NCBI RefSeq assembly: GCF_007362955.1
Contig: NZ_CP041696.1
Span: 2,976,001 to 3,040,000 of the forward strand
Source: Lysinibacillus fusiformis
GTDB taxonomy: Bacteria; Bacillota; Bacilli; Bacillales_A; Planococcaceae
Direction of reading: 5' to 3'
DNA: 64,000 bases
Shown piece after piece: positions 35,924 through 44,231 of this stretch (within the stretch, counting starts at the first letter, position 1; every line of letters begins with the position of its first letter). The notes below the pieces were generated by a model that saw nothing but the letters and a program-made list of their open reading frames with translations, did not search any database and was not told where the DNA came from. The position numbers were made by a program, and so were the translations under genes.

Positions 35924-37081
35924 ATGTTAGAATTTGATACAAGTGTTGATCAACTTGCAGTAATAAAGGTCATTGGTGTCGGTGGCGGTGGTAACAACGC
36001 TGTCAACCGCATGATAGAACATGGTGTACAAGGTGTTGACTTTATCGCAGTAAATACAGATGCTCAGGCTTTAAATTTATCGAAGGCTGAAATAAAGTTA
36101 CAAATTGGTACAAAGCTTACTCGTGGCTTAGGCGCTGGAGCAAATCCCGAGGTAGGGAAGAAGGCGGCTGAAGAAAGTCGTGAACAATTAGAAGAAGTTC
36201 TACGCGGTGCGGATATGGTCTTTGTAACGGCTGGAATGGGCGGTGGCACAGGTACTGGTGCTGCGCCAGTTATTGCGCAAATCGCACGTGATTTAGGAGC
36301 GTTAACAGTTGGTGTAGTAACACGACCATTCACATTTGAAGGTCGCAAACGTCAAACACAAGCAATCGGTGGTATTGGCGGTATGAAAGAAGCGGTAGAT
36401 ACATTAATCGTCATTCCGAACGACAAGCTACTACAAATTGTCGATAAATCTACGCCGATGCTTGAAGCCTTCCGTGAAGCAGATAACGTTTTACGTCAAG
36501 GTGTACAAGGTATTTCAGATTTAATCGCAACACCAGGTCTTATTAACCTAGACTTTGCAGACGTTAAAACAATTATGTCTAATAAAGGTTCTGCATTAAT
36601 GGGAATCGGTATTGCAACAGGTGAAAACCGTGCTGCAGAAGCAGCGAAAAAAGCTATTTCGAGTCCTTTACTTGAATCATCAATTGATGGTGCTAAAGGT
36701 GTTCTTATGAATATTACAGGCGGCTCAAACCTTAGCTTGTTTGAAGTACAAGAAGCAGCAGATATTGTAGCTTCAGCGTCTGATGAAGAAGTAAATATGA
36801 TTTTTGGATCTGTTATTAACGAGAATTTAAAAGATGAAATTATCGTCACAGTCATTGCGACTGGTTTTTCTGAAGAAGCTTTACAACAACAACGCGGGTC
36901 TGCACGTCCAACGTTAAATACTAATCGACAAGCTGCTCCTCAACAACAAGCACCAATTCGTGAGCAACGTCAAGAAGTTCATATTCAACAAGAACAACCA
37001 CGTCAAAACCAACAGAATTATGCACAGGATGATATGCTTGAGGTACCTGCATTCCTACGTAACCGTAAAAATCGTGGATAA
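35924..37081 (+). CDS. ftsZ: Cell division GTPase FtsZ
   Basis: A 385-residue tubulin homolog that polymerises into the Z-ring. It has [20 protein letters not shown], the tubulin signature [13 protein letters not shown] (about 107-119), and [12 protein letters not shown] Gln-rich linker (325-368) leads to the C-terminal peptide [14 protein letters not shown] that binds FtsA, SepF and other partners. Two hairpins follow the stop. Confidence 0.99.
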   Translation: MLEFDTSVDQLAVIKVIGVGGGGNNAVNRMIEHGVQGVDFIAVNTDAQALNLSKAEIKLQIGTKLTRGLGAGANPEVGKKAAEESREQLEEVLRGADMVFVTAGMGGGTGTGAAPVIAQIARDLGALTVGVVTRPFTFEGRKRQTQAIGGIGGMKEAVDTLIVIPNDKLLQIVDKSTPMLEAFREADNVLRQGVQGISDLIATPGLINLDFADVKTIMSNKGSALMGIGIATGENRAAEAAKKAISSPLLESSIDGAKGVLMNITGGSNLSLFEVQEAADIVASASDEEVNMIFGSVINENLKDEIIVTVIATGFSEEALQQQRGSARPTLNTNRQAAPQQQAPIREQRQEVHIQQEQPRQNQQNYAQDDMLEVPAFLRNRKNRG

Positions 37082-37103
37082 AGGTAAAGCATTAGACTTC
37101 TTT

Positions 37104-37139
37104 AAAGCTCGTATTTTACTTAGGTAAAATACGAGCTTT
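37104..37139 (+). terminator. First hairpin after ftsZ
   Basis: A perfect 16-bp stem (37104-37119 with 37124-37139), 4-base loop. The T tract is only CTTTC, so it may stabilise the mRNA end as much as terminate. Confidence 0.75.
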
Positions 37140-37151
37140 CAGATTGACGAC

Positions 37152-37196
37152 AAAAGGTATTCGGAATGATCACATCCCGAATACCTTTTAATTTTC
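37152..37196 (+). terminator. Second hairpin terminator after ftsZ
   Basis: A 13-bp perfect stem (37152-37164 with 37177-37189), 12-base loop, then AATTTTC. Likely the end of the dcw transcript. Confidence 0.8.
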
Positions 37197-37269
37197 TCAG
37201 AAATATTAGTTACAAATAGCCCCTATTAACGAGAGTAGAACGCTACAATCAACTATATTCTACTATTTT

Positions 37270-37440
37270 TGGACTTTGCTATGTCCAATTTGCCAGCTTC
37301 TTCAAATTCATGGCAGCAAAAGTAAGCATCGCCTACATGGACAATCTTTTAATCCCCTATAAGGTTGCCCAACGCCATCATGCTTTTCTCTCGCATCCGC
37401 AATTACACGTTCAATCGTTTCTTTTTTTGTTCAATGTCAC
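37270..37440 (-). pseudogene. C-terminal fossil of an IS1182-family transposase
   Basis: On the minus strand the sequence reads ETIERVIADAREKH, then, after a damaged stretch and a frame change, YRGLK, and in another frame AMLTFAAMNLKKLANWT. This is the conserved C-terminus of IS1182-type DDE transposases (ERVFADAKEKHG...YRGL...LTFACMNLKKLA). Only about 55 codons survive, with at least one frameshift and a stop. No terminal inverted repeats were located. Confidence 0.78.
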
Positions 37441-37466
37441 TTTGAATTTATAGACGTACATTAGTT

Positions 37467-37585
37467 GATTGGAGCGCAGGAGGTTACTTCTGCGGAAATA
37501 GCATGAGCGGAAGGCCCCGCAGGAGCATAGCGACGAGGAGACTGGAGCTATGTCCGCGAAATGCGACCGCCGAAGCGGAAATCAA
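37467..37585. repeat. Bacillaceae intergenic repeat element
   Basis: About 119 bases from GATTGGAGCGC to CGGAAATCAA, with internal CTGCGGAAATAGCATGAGC and CCCCGCAGGAGCATAGCGACGAGGAG. This pattern is a well-known high-copy intergenic repeat of Bacillaceae genomes. It is much richer in GC than its flanks. It probably behaves as a non-autonomous element; its function is unknown. Confidence 0.75.
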
Positions 37586-37766
37586 TGGGTTCATATAGAT
37601 ACTTCTATTTTAAAAGAAAACAGATTGTTAGGGAATTTTGTAGCATCTTCGCAGGTGTAGCTTATTCCTATGGATAGATGATGTCTATAATTTGAAATTA
37701 CTAGTGCGGGACTGTAAAGAAAATGCTTTCCTTGATTATGTTCAAATGTGTAAGGAAAGCATGTAT
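37586..37766. other. Intergenic remainder upstream of the spoIIG promoter
   Basis: About 180 bases with no frame of interest. A pair CTTTCCTT/AAGGAAAGC around 37720-37760 can form an imperfect hairpin. Nothing else was recognised. Confidence 0.4.
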
Positions 37767-37834
37767 TTTGTCAAAACATTTTAAAGAATTGATGCGATTG
37801 TTTGACAATATTTGTGACCGTGGCGTGCTAACTT
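37767..37834 (+). promoter_or_regulatory. Spo0A-controlled spoIIG promoter
   Basis: TTTGTCAAA (37767-37775) matches the Spo0A box, and TTTGACAAT (37801-37809) holds a second box on the other strand. TTGACA (37802-37807) is followed 21 bases later by TAACTT (37829-37834). B. subtilis spoIIG is the classic sigma-A promoter with a consensus -35 but an over-long 22-base spacer that needs Spo0A-P bound at boxes near the -35. The layout here is the same. The ribosome-binding site of spoIIGA follows at 37841. Confidence 0.68.
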
Positions 37835-37855
37835 TGTAAGTAGGAGGCGGCTGTT

Positions 37856-38689
37856 ATGTATGGAGAATGGCTGGTGCTCATTAATACACTTTATAATCTG
37901 GCGATACTCACGTTTACGGCAAAGGTAACAAGGGTTCATGTAAAGAATACGAGATTATTAATGAGTTCTATTTGTAGTAGTTTGATAGCTGTAATCGGTG
38001 GTCAAATGCTGATAACGATAATGCTAAGTTTTATCATATTAATTGGTATTGCATTTCAGTTCAAGATTCGAAGCTTTCAGAAGCAAGGACCAATTGTACT
38101 GGTAGCAACTATTGTTATTGGCGGGCTATTAACAGCGTTACAACCGTATTTAAAGAATCTTTCTGTCATTCATTTTATTTTAATTTGTTTATTGGTGGCA
38201 TTTGGTTATCTTGCTGTTTTTTATAAACAATGGGGATTTGTGAAGTTGGAGCGTGTAAGTGGTCAGTTTGTTTTTGATACGACGTTAAAGATTTTTGATG
38301 CCATGATACCTCTTTCGGCTTTTGTTGATACGGGTAATCAATGCATCGAGCCTTTATCCGGAAAACCTGTCCATTTTGTCTCGTATACAGCTTTACGACC
38401 ACATTTACCAGTAGCGATTCGAAAGGCATTATCTGAATGGCAAGAAACCGATCCGTACGATGTATCAATGTTTTCAGCAGATTATCAACGTCTTATTCGA
38501 TTTATTCATGTAAATACGGTGCAGCAACAAGCAGTTGTATTAGGTTTTCGCTTTGATGAGTTGCTTATTAAGGGGGAGCCGTCACAAGTGAAGACTAATG
38601 AATATATCGTATTAACGAAAATAGCTAAAAATTTTCCACATAGCACAGCAGCAATTTTACATTTTTCAGCGCTTTCAAATAACTCATAG
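37856..38689 (+). CDS. spoIIGA: Pro-sigma-E processing aspartic protease SpoIIGA
   Basis: A 277-residue protein. The N-terminal half has five membrane segments (about 5-125) and the C-terminal half is an aspartic-protease-like domain with [18 protein letters not shown] (catalytic Asp in DTGN near 162). It dimerises, is activated from the forespore by SpoIIR, and cuts pro-sigma-E in the mother cell. It is followed directly by its substrate gene sigE. Confidence 0.93.
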   Translation: MYGEWLVLINTLYNLAILTFTAKVTRVHVKNTRLLMSSICSSLIAVIGGQMLITIMLSFIILIGIAFQFKIRSFQKQGPIVLVATIVIGGLLTALQPYLKNLSVIHFILICLLVAFGYLAVFYKQWGFVKLERVSGQFVFDTTLKIFDAMIPLSAFVDTGNQCIEPLSGKPVHFVSYTALRPHLPVAIRKALSEWQETDPYDVSMFSADYQRLIRFIHVNTVQQQAVVLGFRFDELLIKGEPSQVKTNEYIVLTKIAKNFPHSTAAILHFSALSNNS

Positions 38690-38702
38690 AGGGGGAGAAC
38701 TA

Positions 38703-39410
38703 TTGCTTCTTAGGCTACTTGCTAGCTTGAAAAAATTATGGGGTAAGTTTCGAAGTCGTGAAACGTACTATATAGGGGGAAATGATTCATTGCCAGTGCC
38801 ACTAAGTCGAGAAGAAGAAGTCACAGTCATTGCATCCTTTATGAACGGAGATTTACGAGCAAGAGACACACTTATTGAACGTAATTTACGTCTTGTTGTT
38901 TATATTGCTAGACGTTTTGATAATACGGGTACGCCGATTGAGGATTTAATTAGTATTGGATCAATTGGCTTGATTAAGGCGATTGAAACGTTCAATACAG
39001 ATAAGAATATTAAGCTTGCAACGTACGCATCACGTTGTATTGAAAATGAAATCTTGATGCATTTACGTAAGACAAGTCGCATGAAGGGTGAAGTTTCACT
39101 TGATGAACCACTAAACTCAGATGCAGATGGTAATGAATTATTATTGTCTGATATTTTAGGGACAGAGGAGCATATTATTTTAGATAATGTAGAAAAGAAA
39201 ATTGAGCGTCAACATATGTTCCATGCCATTAACTTACTAGGCGCGCGTGAAAGATATATTATGGAGTGTCGTTTCGGCCTAAATGGAAAAATTGAAATGA
39301 CACAAAAAGAGGTAGCTGATCACTTAGGTATTTCGCAATCATATATTTCTCGTCTAGAAAAGAAAATTATTCAAGATTTACGAGAAAATTTGAATCAACC
39401 TATATCATAG
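38703..39410 (+). CDS. sigE: RNA polymerase sigma factor sigma-E (pro-form)
   Basis: A 235-residue sigma-70-type factor, first mother-cell factor of sporulation. The N-terminal basic amphipathic pro-sequence ([22 protein letters not shown]) is the part removed by SpoIIGA. Region 2 ([52 protein letters not shown]) and region 4.2 ([22 protein letters not shown]) are intact. Start TTG at 38703, 6 bases after GGGGGAG. Confidence 0.96.
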   Translation: MLLRLLASLKKLWGKFRSRETYYIGGNDSLPVPLSREEEVTVIASFMNGDLRARDTLIERNLRLVVYIARRFDNTGTPIEDLISIGSIGLIKAIETFNTDKNIKLATYASRCIENEILMHLRKTSRMKGEVSLDEPLNSDADGNELLLSDILGTEEHIILDNVEKKIERQHMFHAINLLGARERYIMECRFGLNGKIEMTQKEVADHLGISQSYISRLEKKIIQDLRENLNQPIS

Positions 39411-39452
39411 TTAGGGAAATTTATCCTGCCTAAAATTGGTCGTAATTTTTCT

Positions 39453-39481
39453 GCATATTCTCGATTCTCTCGGACAAACTG
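39453..39481 (+). promoter_or_regulatory. Forespore-type promoter of sigG
   Basis: GCATA (39453-39457), 17 bases, CAAACTG (39475-39481), 43 bases before sigG. The -35 fits the sigma-F/sigma-G GNATR pattern; the -10 has four of the five fixed positions of CATNNTA. B. subtilis sigG has a sigma-F promoter with sigma-G autoregulation in the same gap. Confidence 0.45.
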
Positions 39482-39524
39482 ATGTAACGGTTTAGTCAGA
39501 GAATAACATCCGGAGGAATCGAAT

Positions 39525-40298
39525 ATGCGAACAAAAGTAGATCTTTGCGGCTTAGATACATCGACTTTGCCAATTTTAAAGCACGAGGAAATGAAGGAAC
39601 TCTTCATTCGTTTACAAGCAGGAGAAACCGAGATTCGGGAAGATCTTGTCATGTGCAATTTAAGGTTAGTGCTCAGTATTGTCGGGCGATTTGCCTATAG
39701 GGGTGAACAGGCAGATGATTTATTTCAGGTAGGCTGTATTGGCCTCATGAAAGCCATTGATCATTTTGATTTAAAGCATAATGTACGATTTTCAACATAT
39801 GCTGTACCAATGATCATTGGTGAAATTCGTCGCCATCTGCGTGATCATCATGCACTACGCGTTTCTCGCTCACTTAGAGATATTGCGTATAAGGCGATGC
39901 AGGCAAAAGAGCAATGGATAACTGATAATTTGCGAGAACCAACGATTGAAGAAATTGCTGAAATGATTGACATGAAAAAGGAAGATGTTCTCTTTGCCTT
40001 AGATGCCATTCAAGACCCAGTTTCATTACAAGAGCCCATTTATTCAGACGGTGGGGACGCTGTTTATATGATGGACCAATTACGTGATGATGATGTATCA
40101 GAAGATCAATGGGTTGCCTACGTGTCGGTGAAAGAAAGTTTGCAAAAGTTAGATGTACGTCAGCAAATGATTGTAGCAAAGCGTTTTTATTTTGGTGAGA
40201 CACAAACTGAAATTGCAAAGGAACTGGGGATTTCTCAAGCGCAAATTTCACGACTAGAAAAAAATGCGATAGAAACGATGCAGAAAGATTATAAGTAA
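39525..40298 (+). CDS. sigG: RNA polymerase sigma factor sigma-G
   Basis: A 257-residue late forespore sigma factor. N-terminal KVDLCGLDTSTLPILK is typical of SigG, region 2 has NLRLVLSIVGRF, DDLFQVGCIGLMKAIDHFDL and FSTYAVPMIIGEIRRHLRD, and region 4.2 has TQTEIAKELGISQAQISRLEKN. It turns on spore germinant receptors, SASPs and DPA-related genes in the forespore. ATG at 39525 has CGGAGGAA upstream. Confidence 0.97.
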   Translation: MRTKVDLCGLDTSTLPILKHEEMKELFIRLQAGETEIREDLVMCNLRLVLSIVGRFAYRGEQADDLFQVGCIGLMKAIDHFDLKHNVRFSTYAVPMIIGEIRRHLRDHHALRVSRSLRDIAYKAMQAKEQWITDNLREPTIEEIAEMIDMKKEDVLFALDAIQDPVSLQEPIYSDGGDAVYMMDQLRDDDVSEDQWVAYVSVKESLQKLDVRQQMIVAKRFYFGETQTEIAKELGISQAQISRLEKNAIETMQKDYK

Positions 40299-40304
40299 GT
40301 AGAC

Positions 40305-40340
40305 AATGCGCACCCGAGATTTCGGTGCGCATTTTATCTT
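40305..40340 (+). terminator. Terminator of the spoIIG-sigG unit
   Basis: A 10-bp GC-rich stem (40305-40314 with 40324-40333), partly extended inside by CGA/TCG, then TTTATCTT, just after the sigG stop. Confidence 0.88.
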
Positions 40341-40418
40341 CATTCAGTTAAAAAAATACTTACCAAACGACAGCAAAAGGTAATTATGTCTGATGTAATT
40401 GATTTAGGAGGGGTACAG

Positions 40419-40655
40419 ATGCGTTTCTCAAATTTACAGCAAAAAGAAGTGATAGAAGCTGGAAATGGACGTTTTTTAGGATTTGTTGTAGATGCAGAGG
40501 TTTCGAAGGAAACAGGCTATGTAACTGCTTTTATGATAGCAGAGCCTCGGAAGTATCTAGGGTTTTTTAGAGGAGAAGATTCAGTTAGAAAAGTTTATAT
40601 GAAAGATGTTCTTGTTGTTGGCAAGGATGTCATACTTGTGAAGGCACTATCGTAG
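40419..40655 (+). CDS. ylmC: YlmC/YmxH-family PRC-barrel sporulation protein
   Basis: A 78-residue small beta-barrel protein (MRFSNLQQKEVIEAGNGRFLGFVVDAEV, then YLGFFRGEDSVRKVYMKDVLVVGKDVILV) of the YlmC/YmxH family. Members are conserved in endospore formers; the function is not known. ATG at 40419 lies 5 bases after TAGGAGGGG. In B. subtilis ylmA precedes and ylmD follows; neither is here. Confidence 0.85.
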   Translation: MRFSNLQQKEVIEAGNGRFLGFVVDAEVSKETGYVTAFMIAEPRKYLGFFRGEDSVRKVYMKDVLVVGKDVILVKALS

Positions 40656-40662
40656 AGCGAAT

Positions 40663-40740
40663 GCATTTGCGCTTCTAGTTCGTTTAAATAGCCCATCTGA
40701 GACTATATTTGCCTCAGTTGCGTGTGAACAGCGCAAATGT
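40663..40740. repeat. Nested inverted repeat between ylmC and ylmE
   Basis: Outer arms 40663-40673 and 40730-40740 match at 10 of 11 positions. An inner hairpin CTGAG...CTCAG (40697-40701 with 40713-40717) sits between them. No T run follows, so it is not a plain terminator. It fills the gap where ylmD is found in B. subtilis. Confidence 0.55.
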
Positions 40741-40767
40741 ACTTTCACGAATAGGTCAGGCTATTCA

Positions 40768-40796
40768 TTGATAAATAAAGCGTTGCTTGTTACAAT
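40768..40796 (+). promoter_or_regulatory. Sigma-A promoter of ylmE-sepF-ylmGH
   Basis: TTGATA (40768-40773), 17 bases, TACAAT (40791-40796), 33 bases before the ylmE start. Confidence 0.78.
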
Positions 40797-40829
40797 AAAA
40801 GAAACTAATGTTGCAAAGTTGGGAAAAAA

Positions 40830-41534
40830 GTGACGAAAATCTTAACAAATTTATACAAAATTAATGGACAAATACAAGCAGCACAAAAACGTGCAAATCG
40901 CGAACAAGATCATGTTCAAATTATTGCGGTGACTAAAGAAGTCTCTGTAGCAAGAACACAAGAAGCTATTGAAGCAGGGCTAGTGCATTTAGGAGAAAAT
41001 CGCCCTGAAGGTTTAAAACATAAAATTGAAGCGATTCAAGCCGGTGTACACTGGCATTATATTGGCTCACTTCAAACTCGTAAAGTAAAACAGGTCGTTA
41101 ATGATATTGATTATTTACATTCATTGGATCGATTGAGCTTAGCTGAAGAAATTGAAAAAAGAGCAAACAAGCCTGTAAAATGCTTTGTACAAGTTAATGT
41201 ATCAGGTGAAGAATCAAAACATGGTTTAACAGCCGAAGAGGCAATAGCTTTTATCGAATCTTTACAAAACTTTACGAAAATTCAAGTTGTTGGTTTGATG
41301 ACAATGGCGCCAAATACAGAGAATGAACCGATCATTCGCTCTGTTTTTCAGCAATTAAAACAATGTCAACAGCAAATAGCCGAGATGGGATTCGCACACG
41401 CACCTTGTACCGAGTTATCAATGGGCATGTCTAATGACTTTGAAATAGCGGTAGAGGAAGGAGCTACATTCGTTCGAGTCGGAACGGCTCTTGTTGGAAA
41501 TGAAAGAGGGGAACAGGATGAGCATGAAAAATAA
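40830..41534 (+). CDS. ylmE: YggS/PLPBP-family pyridoxal phosphate homeostasis protein YlmE
   Basis: A 234-residue PLP-binding protein with the fold-type III barrel. The PLP Lys is in IIAVTKEVS (about 36), followed by [32 protein letters not shown] and [22 protein letters not shown]. It balances free PLP and amino-acid/keto-acid pools. The start is GTG at 40830. Its 3' end overlaps sepF by 17 bases. Confidence 0.92.
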   Translation: MTKILTNLYKINGQIQAAQKRANREQDHVQIIAVTKEVSVARTQEAIEAGLVHLGENRPEGLKHKIEAIQAGVHWHYIGSLQTRKVKQVVNDIDYLHSLDRLSLAEEIEKRANKPVKCFVQVNVSGEESKHGLTAEEAIAFIESLQNFTKIQVVGLMTMAPNTENEPIIRSVFQQLKQCQQQIAEMGFAHAPCTELSMGMSNDFEIAVEEGATFVRVGTALVGNERGEQDEHEK

Positions 41535-42009
41535 AATTAAAAACTTCTTTTATCTTGAAGAAGAAATAGAAGAAGAAATCACGCAAGCTCCTATTCAAAA
41601 GCAACAACCCGTGCAACAACCGATTCATGCAGCTAAACCTAAAAAGACCATAAAAGAACGTAGGGCACCGATTCATGAAATTGTACCACAAAGTGCATCT
41701 GCCAATAATAATATCGTAAGTTTACAAGCAGCTATGAATTCTAAAGGTGCAAAAGTAGTTTTAGTAGAACCGAGAGTTTATGCAGAAGCTCAGGATATTG
41801 CGGAAAACTTAAAAAACAAACGTGCTACGATTGTCAATTTACAACGTATTGATCGTGAGCAAGGTGTACGAATTATCGATTTTTTAAGTGGCACCGTTTA
41901 CGCACTTGGCGGTGATATTCAACGCATCGGTAAAGATATATTCCTATGTACACCAGATAATGTAGAAGTGTCTGGCGAAATTTCAAATTTTATTTTAGAC
42001 GATAATTAA
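41518..42009 (+). CDS. sepF: Cell division protein SepF
   Basis: A 163-residue protein. The N-terminal amphipathic helix [14 protein letters not shown] binds membrane, a Gln/Pro-rich linker follows, and the SepF domain (about 72-155) has [48 protein letters not shown]. It assembles into rings on the Z-ring and helps anchor FtsZ. ATG at 41518 has GAGGGG 6 bases upstream. Confidence 0.96.
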   Translation: MSMKNKIKNFFYLEEEIEEEITQAPIQKQQPVQQPIHAAKPKKTIKERRAPIHEIVPQSASANNNIVSLQAAMNSKGAKVVLVEPRVYAEAQDIAENLKNKRATIVNLQRIDREQGVRIIDFLSGTVYALGGDIQRIGKDIFLCTPDNVEVSGEISNFILDDN

Positions 42010-42030
42010 AGAGCGAGGATTGTAGTTTAT

Positions 42031-42309
42031 ATGACTTTTTATATAATTATGTATTATGTGCCATTAGCATTTCAAGTGTATTCTTTTATGCTAATAGCAT
42101 ACATTTTAATGTCTTGGATACCTGCTGCACAAAACTCAGCAATTGGCCGTATGCTTGCAAAAGTATGTGAGCCATACTTGGGGATTTTTAGGAAATTTAT
42201 TCCTCCTATTGGTATGATTGATATTTCTCCGATCGTGGCAATTTTCCTGTTGAATTTTATTCAAAATGGGCTTCTGATTGTGATTCAAAAAATATACTTT
42301 ATGTTTTAG
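42031..42309 (+). CDS. ylmG: YggT-family membrane protein YlmG
   Basis: A 92-residue protein with two membrane segments and the YggT signature ([34 protein letters not shown]). Chloroplast and cyanobacterial homologs affect nucleoid partition and division. It stands between sepF and ylmH as in B. subtilis. Confidence 0.92.
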   Translation: MTFYIIMYYVPLAFQVYSFMLIAYILMSWIPAAQNSAIGRMLAKVCEPYLGIFRKFIPPIGMIDISPIVAIFLLNFIQNGLLIVIQKIYFMF

Positions 42310-42399
42310 ATGAAAATCCTCACAGTTGGTGGGGATTTTTTGTTTAACAGGGAATACTAAGTTTAGAAACAGTGGAAGAAGGATATAAGAGGTGTGGAG

Positions 42400-43188
42400 A
42401 TGGAACATTTAATACAACATTTTAGGAAGGACGAGCAGCCTTTCATCGAACAGGTAGTGAGTTGGCAACGTGAGGTCGAGGATCGCTATGCGCCAAAACT
42501 GACTGATTTTTTAGATCCACGTCAACGTTTTATTGTGGCTTCCATTATTGGGCAGGATGACGCTATAAAAACCATGAGTGCAGGTCTTTTTCATGAGGCA
42601 GAACGTCAACGTATGCTTATCTTTCCATCCTATTTTGAACCGCAAATGGAAAATTATCAACTAACTGTGTTTACCATTCATTATCCTGCTAAGTTCATAC
42701 AATTACGTCATCCAGACGTACTAGGTGCACTGTTGTCATTAGGTTTAAATCGCGCTAAATTTGGTGATATACGCGTTAATGAGCAACAAGTACAATTTGT
42801 AGTCGCTGATGAGGTTGCAGATTATGTCCGTCTACATTTAACGGGCATTGGTAAAGTCAAGGTGTATGTAGAGTCGATTAAAGAGACCGAGTCTCTTATT
42901 CAAAATGAGGATGAATGGGTGGAAGAGTCTTATACGGTTTCTTCGATGCGTTTAGATGTCATAATGGCAAGTGTGTTAAACGTTTCTCGTCAAAGGGCAC
43001 AGGCACTTATAACAGGTAAGAAAGTACGCGTAAATTGGACAGAGCGAGAGGCAGTTGCTTTCGAATTACAAGAAGGCGATATTTTGTCAGTACGAGGAAG
43101 TGGTCGCTTGAAAATACTTATGACAGAAGGTCGTACAAAAAAAGATAAAATTCGCTTGCAAATCGGTCGATTGGCCCAAAAAAGCTAA
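42400..43188 (+). CDS. ylmH: S4-domain RNA-binding protein YlmH
   Basis: A 262-residue protein: N-terminal domain (HFRKDEQPFIEQVVSWQ, FLDPRQRFI), a middle domain, and a C-terminal S4 domain (about 184-240, SMRLDVIMASVLNVSRQRAQALITGKKVRVN). B. subtilis YlmH binds stalled 50S subunits and takes part in ribosome quality control by Ala tailing. ATG at 42400 is 5 bases after AGAGGTG. Confidence 0.93.
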   Translation: MEHLIQHFRKDEQPFIEQVVSWQREVEDRYAPKLTDFLDPRQRFIVASIIGQDDAIKTMSAGLFHEAERQRMLIFPSYFEPQMENYQLTVFTIHYPAKFIQLRHPDVLGALLSLGLNRAKFGDIRVNEQQVQFVVADEVADYVRLHLTGIGKVKVYVESIKETESLIQNEDEWVEESYTVSSMRLDVIMASVLNVSRQRAQALITGKKVRVNWTEREAVAFELQEGDILSVRGSGRLKILMTEGRTKKDKIRLQIGRLAQKS

Positions 43189-43283
43189 AAATCAAGTAAA
43201 GTTCATTTATTTTTACTGCTAAGTTGTTGGAACAATTGTATAATAGGAAGAACGAATGTACATGTAAAGGAGAGAAGGATTGT

Positions 43284-43808
43284 ATGCCATTATCACCTAT
43301 TGATATACATAATAAGGAGTTTACAAAATCCTTTAGAGGTTATGCAGAAGATGAAGTTAATGAATTTTTAGATCAGATCATTAAAGATTATGAAATATTG
43401 TTGCGAGAAAAAAAGGAAGTCGACAAGCAGCTAGAAATGTCTTTAGAACAAGCAAGATATTTCAGTTCATTAGAGGAAACATTACAAAAATCAATTGTTG
43501 TGGCTCAAGAAGCGGCTGATGAAGTGCGAAGAAATTCACAAAAAGAAGCAAAGCTAATTGTGAAAGAAGCAGAAAAAAATGCTGATCGCATTATAAATGA
43601 GGCTTTGACAAAAGCCCGTAAAGTGACAATTGAAATTGATGAGCTGAAAAAGCAATCAAAGGTTTTCCGAAATCGTTTTAAAATGCTTGTAGAGGCACAG
43701 CTTGATTTACTAAATGCCGATGATTGGGATCATTTATTACAATATGATATTGATTTAACAGAAATTCAATCATCTGTAGAAGAAGCACAAGAATCAGACG
43801 AAGTGTAA
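43284..43808 (+). CDS. divIVA: Cell pole protein DivIVA
   Basis: A 174-residue coiled-coil protein that marks curved membrane at poles and septa. The lipid-binding N-terminus MPLSPIDIHNKEFTKSFRGYAEDEVNEFLDQI is typical, followed by coiled coils (about 25-60 and 75-150) and an acidic tail. ATG at 43284 has a GAAGGA site upstream. A TATAAT at 43238-43243 with no good -35 may give it its own promoter. Confidence 0.96.
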   Translation: MPLSPIDIHNKEFTKSFRGYAEDEVNEFLDQIIKDYEILLREKKEVDKQLEMSLEQARYFSSLEETLQKSIVVAQEAADEVRRNSQKEAKLIVKEAEKNADRIINEALTKARKVTIEIDELKKQSKVFRNRFKMLVEAQLDLLNADDWDHLLQYDIDLTEIQSSVEEAQESDEV

Positions 43809-43892
43809 GACATTCCATCGCTAATCATGTTTAACCGACTATTAGCGTTGGCAATCATCTACTTAACTAATTAGTTTGGCTTGACATTTGAC

Positions 43893-43921
43893 TTGACGTC
43901 AATGGTGGATTTTCATATACT
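43893..43921 (+). promoter_or_regulatory. Sigma-A promoter of the ileS T-box leader
   Basis: TTGACG (43893-43898), 17 bases, TATACT (43916-43921). A second TTGACA at 43881-43886 lies just upstream. The transcript would begin near 43928, at the 5' end of the T-box leader. Confidence 0.85.
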
Positions 43922-43929
43922 ATTGTAAT

Positions 43930-44198
43930 AGTAATTATTTTGAACAGATATGCATACAGGCGAAGATGGAGACAGTATTTGTTAGGCGTAGTGAAGCGAT
44001 TTGGGGATAGTGGGAGCCCAAACAAGCAAATAACAAAGAACATCACTCCAGAGCTAAATAACTGAACTTTTAGTAAGTTATTTCGGGGCGCATGACGTTA
44101 ACATGCTTACAAGAGGCAGTGCTTTTATGTACTGCAACTAGGGTGGTACCGCGAGTCAAAGCTTCTCGTCCCTTTTTAGGGATTGAGGGGCTTTTTTG
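43930..44198 (+). promoter_or_regulatory. Isoleucine T-box riboswitch
   Basis: The leader of ileS carries a canonical T-box, AGGGTGGTACCGCG, at 44140-44153, which pairs with the CCA end of uncharged tRNA. The specifier context GAACATCACTCC places the Ile codon ATC at 44042-44044 in the 3' side of stem I. The terminator hairpin (about 44161-44191) is followed by six T residues. Uncharged tRNA-Ile should stabilise the antiterminator and permit ileS expression. Confidence 0.95.
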
Positions 44199-44231
44199 TT
44201 TGTTTGCAAAAAAACAGAGGAGGAATTACAA

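Noticed and set aside
39874..40332. 152-codon frame antisense to sigG
   Set aside because: Shadow of the sigG coding sequence; no start signals and no resemblance to a protein family.
41518..41534. Possible programmed frameshift joining ylmE and sepF
   Set aside because: The 17-base overlap is ordinary: sepF has its own GAGGGG site and a normal N-terminus.
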